This document shows positions 12,015-22,600 of a DNA stretch of 64,000 nucleotides, piece after piece; the first letter of the stretch is position 1, and every line of letters begins with the position of its first letter. This DNA comes from Lutraria lutraria. Lineage: Eukaryota; Mollusca; Bivalvia; Venerida; Mactridae. Below the pieces are notes generated by a model, which saw only the letters and a list, made by a program, of their open reading frames with translations, did not search any database and was not told the origin of the DNA. Position numbers and translations under genes: made by a program. Location: assembly GCA_964023205.1 (NCBI GenBank), contig OZ026848.1, positions 33,343,912 through 33,407,911 on the forward strand. The letters run 5' to 3'.

Positions 12015-12646
12015 TATACTGGCCGTCCCTATTACCGCCTACTTAACTCTTTACCAGTGCTAAAATGTACGACAGTACAAGTCTGCAATCATACCAACAT
12101 TTAATCATCATAAGCAATTCTTCTTGTTGTCGAAAAACATAAAAATACTCTCAATAACAATAAAATAATACATCAACTGATCGCATTTCTTGACACACAG
12201 ACGTCCATATTGATTTTTTGTTTGATGACCTTATCACCGCCTCTTGACCGATCAAATGCGAGATACGTAGTAACGCGGGAAATTCCTGCGTCAGTACTAA
12301 ATTCCAATCAATGTGCGAACCATCTATCATTTGCAGAAATATCAAAATTATGTTTTTAAGAGATCTAATGCATTAAAATGCGTCACATTCATATAGCGGT
12401 GTTAATTTGGATTGAATGCAAATGGCGGTATGAACGATAAATTGACTTGACTGTAGAAATTATATAGATCATTAATGTAAAATGTTTTAAAGTCGCGGCA
12501 TGCATTGTAAACAATAGTCTGGTTCCCTGCCAACAAATGCCACACGGAAACGGAAGTGGAGGAGACACGCATGCGCAAGTATTGTTATTATCCGGGCATC
12601 GGCGGTAATAGCATCACCGCGGTAATAGGCGTACAAGGGATATATA
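12015..12646. mobile_element. ~630-bp DNA element, copy 1
   Basis: Runs from TATACTGGCCGTCCCTATTA to GTACAAGGGATAT and is matched almost base for base by copy 2, about 1 kb downstream. The ends are imperfectly inverted (start CCTATTACCGCC, end complement GCCTATTACCGCGG), as in a non-autonomous terminal-inverted-repeat element. No coding frame is conserved. Confidence 0.7.
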
Positions 12647-13028
12647 GGGAACATTGTGTTTGTAAATGAAGCATTCTCGCGCATTATATAAACGTATTGA
12701 TCTGATGTAGGATGACATCGAAGTATTTGTAAATAGCCTACGTTTAAGTAAAAAAACATGTTTCATAGCGAAATTTAATACTGAACAATATAATGACCAA
12801 TCTTTTGTTTCCTGATTCGCATAAAGTTGATTAAATCTAGTAAATCTACATGAAGTGTCGAACGCTCCATCGTTGTGGTCAATGATTTATGCAAGTCATT
12901 GTTGTGCCAAAACACTTATAATATATTTTAATGCATTTAATGATAGAATATGCATGCAATTCATGATATAATATTCATATAATTAAATCACCTTTAAAGC
13001 CCCATTAGCTTCTTGCTGTAGAAAAATA

Positions 13029-13656
13029 TATACTGGCCGTCCCTATTACCGCCTACTTAACTCTTTACCAGTGTTAAAATGCACGACAGTACAAGTCTGC
13101 AATCATACCACCATTTAATCATCATAAGCAATTCTTCTTCTTGTCGAAAAACATAAAAATACTCTCAATAACAATAAAATAATACATCAACTGATCGCAT
13201 TTCTTGACACACTGACGTCCATATTGATTTTTTGTTTGATGACTTTATTACCGCCTCTCGACCAATCAAATGCGAGATACGCAGCAACGCGGGAAATTCC
13301 TGTGTCAGTACTAAATTCCAATCAATGTGCGGACCATCTATCGTTTGCAGAAATATCAAAATTATGTTTTAAGAGATCTAATGCATTAAAATGCGTCACA
13401 TTCATATAGCGGTGTTAATTTGGATTGAATGCAAATGGCGGTATGAACGATAAATTGACTTGACTGTAGAAATTATATAAATCATTAATGTAAAATGTTT
13501 TAAAGTCGCGGCATGCCTTGTAAACAATAGTCTGGTTCCCTGCCAATAATTGCCACACGGAAACGGAAGTGGAGGAGACACGCATGCGCAAGTATTGTTA
13601 TTATCCGGGCATCGGCGGTAATAGCATCACCGCGGTAATAGGCGTACAAGGGATAT
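13029..13656. mobile_element. ~630-bp DNA element, copy 2 (direct repeat of copy 1)
   Basis: Same start and end strings as copy 1 and the same orientation, with only scattered substitutions and small indels. The two copies are separated by about 380 bp of unrelated sequence, so this is two insertions or a local duplication that lost its flanks. Confidence 0.7.
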
Positions 13657-15228
13657 GTGCAAAAACATGTGCATCTAATTGCTGATATTAAATAATTATT
13701 ATCCCAAGATAATTATTACCGACGAAACAAGCCCTTTTTCGTCTGAAAACATTCATTTCACTGTGATTTTAGCTTTTGTAAACTTGAAATATGTAGACCG
13801 CGTGACGTCACTTTACTACGTGTGCATAGCATGACCCCGGGAAAACTCAGGTGTTCTATAAATGGTATTTATTTCAATGATATTGAAAAAAATACGATAG
13901 TGGTTTCGGAAACATTTTTTCTTGCTATAAAGTATGCATGGGAGGAAAACACACCAGATTCCTCGGTTATAGAACAAACAGTTCTAAACTATTACAACCG
14001 ATAAATTTATATATATGTAATATGCGTCTAATGACTTGAATTCATATAAAGCGCTATATTCGGACATAGACATACACATGCAGACACCTAAATTTTAATT
14101 ATGTCAGGTAGTTGTATTTAGTTTGTTAATACAATTAACTACCTGATTAAGTGGATTATGAAAGCGCTAAAATAAAATTGATAGGCATGCATAGAAATTA
14201 AGTTGTATTAATAATGGAAAAAATTTACTTTTTATAACCTTTCATTTTCCTTTAGAATATCTTGTGAGTCGAGCATACAGAAAAAAACATAATTAAAGAC
14301 ATGAGTTCAAAGATAGTCATTTTGTATTAATTAGATACTTTTATTTTGAAAAATTTGTGTAAAAAGAACACGTACACTACGTCATATTAAGTGAACTTTT
14401 AAAATAATAATAATTCTAATGAAATTTTAGCATAAATAATGTTAACTTAAATGATGCCCGTGGGTGTGGTAGAAATGTGCTTTTATAAACACTGTCAATT
14501 TTCTGCATCGTCTGTGTTTTTTGACACAATATTAATTGTTCGTACATTTTTATTGATGATCCGCAACTTTAAAAACATATATCTAAAACTTGAATTATAC
14601 ATCAAATAGACTTATATAGAGCGGGACTAATTAAAACGGATATTCCCATTATGTTAACAAATCACCGAAATCCCTACAATGGGAAGGTGTTCCACATTGT
14701 ATATGCAAACGATACTATTCATCAATTGAAAAATTCACAATTATAATTAAAACATAAATAAACTTCGATTTTTTGTCACATCCAATGCAAATCACTAAAC
14801 AAGACAAAATTGTTTGTTCGGCACAAGTTTCGTTTTATCTTTTGTCTTAATTTCAACTGGCATGCCGTCCAGTTATCATTATCCTAATCACGGTGATGAT
14901 CTTTACTGATTGCAAGAAGTCAACCATTGAAAACAGTAAGGGGTAGTTAACGTATATATTTTATATTACTCCCTTAGTGTCGGGAGTAAATCAATTATCC
15001 ACTAATCACAAGTTACAGGACAAAGAAACAACAAACAACAAATAGGAAATAGGCTTTAGTATCTGGTAGCGTAACCTCGAGCAAAACAAAGAGGGTAAAC
15101 GCATAATTTTTAATATTCTATATTGTCTAGATGTTAAATTTAATTCACGACACTATCATTAAATCTTTAATTTAATAATATTTGAATGTCATTATCATCA
15201 GAATAAGAGCGCTCATCTTATACATAAG
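13657..15228. other. Intergenic DNA, no gene seen
   Basis: AT-rich. An imperfect stem at about 14095-14147 (GTCAGGTAGTTGTATT and AATACAATTAACTACCTGA) is the only local structure noticed. A short open frame at 13822-14004 has no recognisable domain. Confidence 0.35.
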
Positions 15229-15520
15229 AGCCAACGCTCAAATCACAGCTCACACATAAACGAGCCAACGCATATAGCACAGCTCACACATAAACGACCC
15301 ATCGCATATAGCATAGCTCACACATAAACGAGCCAACGCATATAGCACAGCTCACACATAAACGAGCCAACACATATAGCATAGTTCACACATAAACGAG
15401 CCAACGCATATAGCACAGCTCACACATAAACGAGCCAACGCATATAGCACAGCTCACACATAAACGAGCCAACGCATATAGCACAGCTCACACATAAACG
15501 AGCCAATTGATATATAGTAT
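15229..15520. repeat. 34-bp minisatellite, about 8 copies
   Basis: The unit contains CGAGCCAACG, CATATAGCAC and AGCTCACACATAAA and is repeated head to tail with few changes, for example CATAGCTCAC and CACATATAGC variants. Confidence 0.9.
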
Positions 15521-15560
15521 AGCTCACAGATTAACGTAAAGAATCTTAATGAATTGGTAC

Positions 15561-15825
15561 TTATCTTATTATTATTTCATATAACTCTCCTGCAACACAC
15601 CCCGTGGTAAAATGGCCTTCTTTTCCGCACCTGTAGCAAACGACTGGCCCCATTGGTCTTCCTGTCGTAGATATTCTTTGTCTTCTTTATGATAGTAGCC
15701 TTCGTCAACTTGTGTTCACGTTGTAAATCTCTCTTCAGACCAGAAAACTTCCCGTCAAATATCTTCAATTCTTCAAACATTTCAATTCTTCCCGGCTCCC
15801 TCGTGGACGACGAATCCATGTACAT
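15561..15825 (-). pseudogene. Retroelement-like (gag-type) fragment with one CCHC zinc knuckle, frame-disrupted
   Basis: On the minus strand an open frame starts at 15825 and is basic and charged (about 55 residues with 'FSGLKRDLQREHKLTKATII'). Near 15660 a different minus-strand frame encodes 'CYRCGKEGHFTTGC', an exact CX2CX4HX4C zinc knuckle, and stops at 15563. The two parts are offset by one frame, so either a frameshift mutation has occurred or the parts are unrelated. Zinc knuckles of this form are typical of retrotransposon gag but also occur in host RNA-binding proteins. No LTRs or pol were seen nearby. Confidence 0.5.
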
Positions 15826-17011
15826 TTATAAGGAATACTAGTACTTCACTAACCAAATACTAAACCTCGAGTGACATTAAACTACACAATTGCTCCTTAT
15901 ATAGTTAACACAATTTTGCACGGGATTTCTGTGCCTAAACGATGCAGTGGCGGGAGCGTATCAATATGAATAAAACCTGTAACTGTGTGAACCGTGAATA
16001 ATTTTTATCACCCGTTGTTGTATATAAATCTACATTGTTTTGACAGCTGCACAGGGGCCAAATATGTTCTATTGAAAGTAATGATCAGTTGGATGTGACA
16101 AACTATTTATGACAGGGTTTCTAGCAATCAAATTAATTATATAATGCCATAAGACACATTCTCACTATGTCGATTCAGACAGGGTCTATTTGAGTGATCC
16201 TGATTCAGGTTGATACTTGATAGTATAATAATGAATCTCTGTCAAGTTGATTTAACCATTAATTGGTCATGAAAACAAAACTACTTTAAGAAAAAAATAA
16301 TCTCGTCCATGCCATTTGACTTTGGCGATTTGGATTTAAATGAATTATTATAGGTGCATGATTATACATGTAGTGGAATTGCCTATAAATGTGCTCGTAT
16401 TTATAACGAGAAATGCTCGTGAAAATAATTAGCTGAAATTATTCTGTAAAAAATATGACAACATTTACTACAGTAACAAGTATCAAAATATGTTTACTGT
16501 ATATTGTGTCCAGTATGCGCAGACATTTGTTGAATGTCGAGCATTAGGAGTAAGTAATTTGGTATTTCGAATTTCATGTGTTTGAAATGTACTTAAATAG
16601 CTTACTATCTTTAACCGGTCAGAGTACCATGAGATAATAAGAGAACAATCAATAGCCTTGTCTAGAATATTTTTGATTTTGAAAATCAAGACAAACTGTG
16701 ATTAGTTTGAAAACTATTTCATTCTTATTAACCATCAATATTTTAATTAGGACTGTGTTGAAGTCATTTAATTATTACTATACCAGAATTATTTTCGTTA
16801 TAATTCAAACGCCATACAACTACAGAACCCTTCTGTCAATTAATTGTGCAGCAAAAAGCTACACAAGACCGAATCATTACCATGTTTTTATCTATGAAAA
16901 AGAGTGTGTTGGCAACTGTAATGATAGCGACAACCGGATATTGATTCTTTTGCCCACCAGCGATATTTACAAACGGATAACGGGTGCGCGTGACGTCACG
17001 GCGATGTTCCC
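15826..17011. other. Intergenic DNA, no gene seen
   Basis: The open frame at 16698-17066 is hydrophobic and low-complexity, runs into the repeat at 17012, and has no domain I recognise. Nothing else stands out. Confidence 0.35.
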
Positions 17012-17256
17012 TATACTGGTCGTCGCTATTACTGCCTGCCAGTGCCTAACTCTTTACCTACCTTAAAATGCACGACAGTGCAAGTATGCAATCATACAAC
17101 CATTGAATACTCATAAACAATTCTTCTTCTTGTCGAAAAACATTAGATACTCTCAATAACTGCCGTGATGTTCAGTTTTGAACATGTGCAGTATTGATAT
17201 AGATAGATAGAAAATAATACATCAACTGATCGCATTTCTTGATGCACTGACAGCCA
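17012..17256. mobile_element. ~630-bp DNA element, partial copy 3, broken by a LINE
   Basis: Starts TATACTGGTCGTCGCTATTA and follows copies 1 and 2 through 'CTCTTTACC', 'TTCTTCTTCTTGTCGAAAAA' and 'ATACATCAACTGATCGCATT', then switches to LINE coding sequence near 17256. A 60-bp stretch (about 17160-17215) is absent from the other copies. Confidence 0.65.
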
Positions 17257-18390
17257 GTGAACAAAGTGAGATAATTTGGTTAAAATTCAAATGTGAAAAG
17301 CAAAAACCCTTTTTATTTGGATACGTTTACAGACCACCATCATCACCATCAAGCTGGAATGATGATTTCGAACTTACTCTTGATTCTATTTTTTCTGAGA
17401 ACATAGATATATTACTTCTTGGTGACTTTAACTACAATTACTCCACTGAAAGGAATGGTACTGATAATACATATTAGAACCACATAATTAGTAGTTTTAA
17501 CATGGTACATCTTGTAAATAAGCCCACTAGAGTAACTTCTCACTCATCTACAATAATTGACCATTTATATACTACCAGTAATAATCCTGAAAATATCTCT
17601 GAAGTAAATGTACCTGAACATACTGTTAGTGATCATTACCCTGTCTGTTTAACTAAAAGAATTTCAAGAATGAATAAAGTTCCGTTCCATACATCAATTA
17701 AATATAGAGATTTGAAATTGTTTAACGTAAATGCTTTTTTGATAGATTTAGGCAGCCAACCCTGGTATGAACTACTTTCAATAGCTGATCCTGATATTGC
17801 ATTAGATTACTTCATAAAAATTGTTTCTACAAGTCTTAAATCTGCATGCCCCTGAAAAACAAAAAATAGTAAAGTACCTAAACCAACCAGCCTGGTTTAA
17901 TGAAGACATTGCAAATGCAATCAAATCATGTGATTATGCGAAGAGATCAAATAATGAGGATACATGTACATACAAACAAATGCGTGGAAAAGTTAAAACC
18001 TTGATAAAAAAATCTAAAATAGACTTTTATGAATAGTCAATAAATTCTAACAAAAACAATCCAAAAGAAATATGGAAAAATCTAAAAGATTTATCAGGTA
18101 AAACTAAAACTCATCAAACAAATTTGATCAATGACGACCTTGGCAACCCCATGACTGACCCAAAATTTACAGCTGACACATTTAATACATATTTCACAAG
18201 TGTTTTTAAGTCAGCCCCTAAAGTTGAAACCAGGTTAGATGAAGACTCAAGAAAACTATGTCAATACTAAATTATCTCACAATAATCATTTTGTAATTCC
18301 ACCCATTACTGACCAGTTCATTAAGAAAGAGTTGTTTTCATTAGATCCAAAGAAATCAACAGGACTTGATGGCTTAGGACCTAGGTTATT
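17257..18390 (+). mobile_element. Non-LTR retrotransposon fragment: endonuclease and start of reverse transcriptase
   Basis: Conceptual translation in the plus direction gives 'LFGYVYRPPSS', 'DILLLGDFNYN', 'IIDHLYTT' and 'VSDHYPVCL', the hallmark motifs of the APE-type endonuclease of LINEs. A linker region follows, then 'SLDPKKSTGLDGLGPRLL', the start of the reverse transcriptase domain. In-frame stops (for example near 17476, 17853 and 18034) and frame changes show it is dead. It is cut at 18390 by a modular hairpin element and has no 3' half here. Confidence 0.82.
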
Positions 18391-19395
18391 AGCTCACCTG
18401 ATTCATCAGGTGAGCTTTTAGGATCGTTGAATGTCCGGCGTACGTCATCCGCTGTCCGTCCACAATTAGTTTGTTTACACTCTAGCATCCGTAGCTCTTA
18501 ACGAATCGTGATTAAACTTGCTCACAATGTATATGGCCAGTGTCTCGGCTAAATTGATTATGGGCAAAATCGGACAATAACTTCTAGAGTTATGGGCCCT
18601 TGAATTACAAAATTTGCTATATTTAGCTTGTTTACACTCTAGCGCCTTCATTTATTCACCAATCCTAATCATATTTTCAGTAAACTTCAAGAGTTATGGG
18701 CCCAAGAGTTATGGGCCCTTGACTTAGAAAATTTGCTATATTTGAGTTTGTTTACACTCTAGCGCCTTCATTTATTCACCAATCCTCATCATATTGTCAG
18801 TAAATGTGTATAACCAAAAGATATTGGACAAGTTCAATTATGGGCGGTATCGGACCCAACATTCAAGAGTTATGGGCCCTTGTCTTAAAAAATTTGCTAT
18901 GTTTTAGCTTGTTTACACTCTAGCGCCTTCATTTATTCACCGCCTTCATTTATTCACCGATCCTAATAATATTTTCAGTAAATGAGTATAACCAAAAGAT
19001 CTTGGACAAGTTCGATTATGGGCGGAATAGGACCACATCTTTAAGAGTTATGGGCCCTTGACTTAGAAAATTTTCTATATTTTAGCTTGTTTACACTCTA
19101 GCGCCTTCATTTATTCACCGATCCTAATATTTACAATGAATGTGTATGACCTTATTGTTTTGGACAAGTTCAGTTATGGGTGGAATTGGACCACAACTTC
19201 AAGAGTTACGGGCCCTTGGATTAGAAAATTTGCTACGTTTTAGCTTGTTTAACAATATTATACCTTCATTGTTGGTTTTGATCTCAAAATCTACGTAAAA
19301 ATGAGTTTTACGAGATGGAAACTATATTACCTTGTCATTAATTATTGTGCCTTTGTTCTCAGGTGAGTGATAAAGGCCATCTTGGCCCTCTTGTT
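18391..19395. mobile_element. Modular hairpin-ended element, family A, long copy
   Basis: Begins with a perfect palindrome (AGCTCACCTGA, TTCA, TCAGGTGAGCT), then CG-rich GTCCGGCG/GTCCGTCC sequence, then about four diverged units starting TAGCTTGTTTACACTCTAGC and containing TTGGACAAGTTC and GAGTTATGGGCCCTTG. It ends CAGGTGAGTGATAAAGGCCA and TCTTGGCCCTCTTGTT. No coding capacity. Shorter relatives are at 54346-54961 and 56255-56661. Confidence 0.75.
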
Positions 19396-19571
19396 AAATC
19401 ACTGTAACCTCTCATTGGAAGAAAGTCCTGGGTTTGAGCCCCGCTACCAACCATGTCTCTTTATGTGAGAAAGTATGCAGTTGCTTTCAGAGAATGGGAG
19501 TATAGAACTGGTTCTTCCCAGGATTGTTGAATAGGTGCGTAAAACTCGGTCAAACAAACAAATAAACATAA
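19396..19571 (+). mobile_element. tRNA-derived SINE (family 1), 5'-truncated
   Basis: Starts inside the tRNA-like head (ATCACTGTAACCTCTCA, B-box-like GGGTTTGAGCCC), followed by the family body CATGTCTCTTTATGTGAGAA and GGTTCTTCCCAGGA and a CAAACAAACAAATAAAC tail. It directly abuts the 3' end of the hairpin element. Confidence 0.75.
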
Positions 19572-19698
19572 TTTAAGGGAGCTGAACCATTACCTTTTGA
19601 CACTACATTTGTATTTTATAATATAATAACTATTTAATAGTTGTATTTAATCATTTTTTATTCGACTTCCTTGCCATTGTAGATATTGAGTTGAAGAA

Positions 19699-22600
19699 AT
19701 GCCAGACTTAGGAGACAATAAATGTATATTATATGTGGTAGGTGGAGTTGTGGGACTTGCAGCCATTCTGCTCGTCATAATTCTACCTATGAGCTTTTCT
19801 ACGCTGGAATATTATGAGGTAAGTTAACAGTGTAAAACTGTAATAAAGAGTTACGGACATGTTCAGTTTAGTTTCAGCATTATTTTTCCTTCTTTGTTTG
19901 GGTCTGGTGAACAGACTCTTCCCAATAGCATTCAAGCTTCAGTTTTCCCAAATCTAAATAGAGAAATTCCCAACATTAAAAATAATAATTTCAAAATCAT
20001 ACATAAATTGACAAAGTTAGTACCAATTTTTGACAAGAAGTATTATAAGACTATGAGAACTTGATTTATTTGGCATAACCTAGTTGTCAGTTACTTGTCA
20101 CGACTTTAAAATTCCCTATTTGACTGGACCCAGACCTATTCCCAAAGAGACGAAAAAATTCACTGCATTACATGTACCATCAACTTTCTCTGTTACATAC
20201 AGTATGTTGTGGCTTATCAAATATTCCATGATTTATGTTTCCAATAAATTACATAATTATTGTTAAAAGAAAAACTGTTGAATTATTGGCTGGAGCAGGT
20301 TACTACTTAGTATTGGTACATGTACAATGTAGATATTCACCATAACCCAAATGTTCAACAGTATGGGACCAGCCTACATGGTCGAATGGTTTTAGTCGCT
20401 GACTTCAAATCACTGTAACCTCTCAATGATAGAGGGTTGTGGGTTAGAGTCCAGCTACCGACCATGTCTCTTAATGTGAGAAAGTAGGCAGTTGCCTACG
20501 GAGGATGAGAGTCTAGTACTGGTTCTTCCCAGGAACAATGGTTAGGTGAACTGTCCGCCTCATACGACTCTGACTGCTGAAAAGGGGCCTTAAAGTCAAA
20601 TAAGAAAACAAACATCATTTGTACGGAATGACCTACTTCACTGATATAATCCTGATAAATGACATACTGCATACAAAATGTATGTGTTTGTAATATTTAT
20701 ACCTGTAAATGGCTGACATACTTTAACTCAATACCAATCAACACTAGGTATTAACTCACATCAAATTATTCTGAAAAGGAAAACTGCATAGAAAATTTCC
20801 ATATATTTATGTAACCTAGCTGAGATAAGTTTTTAGTTGAATAAGAAAATTTCATGAATAATAATTATATCCTGTTAATGTTCTTTATGAATTTTTTTAA
20901 GCACTGAAAATTCAAACTTAGGGACTGCATCTTGAATGAACTTTTAGTGGACCAAAAAGAGTACACACAAAATTTCATACAATTTGGCTGAAAATCTTTT
21001 TAGCTCACATGTCACAAAGTGACAAAGTGAGCTATTAGGATCACTCTCCGTCGGGCGTCGTGCGGTGTGCGTCGTGCGTCGTCAAACTTTTTGTTGTGAC
21101 AACACTAGGGGCCACATTTTTGGCTCAATTTTAGCAAAACTGGGTCAGAACGTTAATATCAACAAAATCTCGGACGAGTTCGATATTGGGCCATTTGGGG
21201 TCAAAAACAAGGTCACAAGGGCCAAATAAGGGAAAACCTTGTGAACACTTTAGAAATCACTGTTTTGACTGTATCTTCATGAAACTTTGTCAGAATGTTT
21301 ATTTTAATAATATGTAGGTCAAGTTTGAAAATGGGTAATTTCTGTAGTAAAATTAGGTCACTAGGGCAAATTGCTGGAAAACCTTGTGAACACTCTAGAA
21401 GTCACTGTTTTGATTGGATGATCATGAAACCTTGTCAGAATGTTTGTCTTCATAATATCTTGGACGAGTTCGAACATGGGTCATCTTGGGTCAAAAACTA
21501 GGTCGCTAGGTCAAATCTTATGAAAAACCATGTTAACACTGTAGATTTCACAGTTATTATTGGATCTTCACCAAACTTTGTCAAATCGTTTGTTTTAATG
21601 ATATAATGGTCAAGTATAAATATGGGTCATCTGGGGTCAATAACTAGGTCACCAGGTCAAATCTTAGGAAAACTTTGTTAACACTGTAGATGTCACAGTT
21701 TTAATTGGATCTTCACCAAACCTTGTCAAAATGTTTGCCTCAATGATATGTGGGTCAAGGATGAACATGGGTCAGCCGGGTTAAAAAACTGGGTCACAAG
21801 GTCAAATCTTAGGTAAAAATCTTGTAAAAGCTCTAAATGTCATGGTTTTGATTGGATCTTGGCCAAACCTTGTCAGATTGTTTGTCTTAATGATATTAAG
21901 GACAAGTTCAAATATGGGTGACCTAGGTTCAAAAACCAGGTCACAAGGTCAAATCTTAGGAAAACCTTATTAACACTGTAGATGTCAAATTTTGATCGTA
22001 TCTTCACCAAACCTAGTCAGACTGTTTGTCTTAATGATCTGTGAGACAAATTCGAACATAGGTCATCTGGGGTCAAAAACTAGGTCACCGGTTCAAAACA
22101 ATGTTTTAATGAGTGAACAGTGATTGTCATGTGAGCGATATAGGGCCATCTTGGCCCTCTTGTTTTGAGAGTGATTAAAATATTTCATTTTTGTTCCGAA
22201 ACAAGGTGAAATAATCACTGAAAAATTTTCTGGACTGTTGGACAACTGACCGTTTTAATTTATTTTACCGATGGACATTTTGTTGGACTCGGCTAAAGGT
22301 CTGGGTCTAAATTTGAAGACTACTATGACTAATTAGGGAGAAAACGAACAATACAGTTATTTTTGATTAAATCTATAATATAGTTGCAATATCTTCATTA
22401 TTTTATCATATGTCATGAGTATATGAGTATGCTTAATGTATGAAAACCTCTTCTCCTTGTTCCTTATGAAAATTATCATTGATAGAAATATTATGATTGG
22501 TGGGGGGGGGGGCAAATGTTCACATGCAAAATTAGGGCTAGGTGCAAATGTCCATTTCATAACTTTAAGATTTAATCCAGTTTTTTTATTGATAATTTGT

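Noticed and set aside
14095..14147. let-7-like hairpin (AGGTAGTTGTAT)
   Set aside because: It lacks the let-7 seed TGAGGTAGTAGG order and the stem has bulges; probably chance.
16698..17066. 122-codon hydrophobic open frame
   Set aside because: It runs into the third copy of the ~630-bp element and has no recognisable domain.
21295..21501. Open frame shared by 21295-21501 and 49971-50177
   Set aside because: Conserved only because both lie in recent copies of a family B element; the frame is not kept between internal units.
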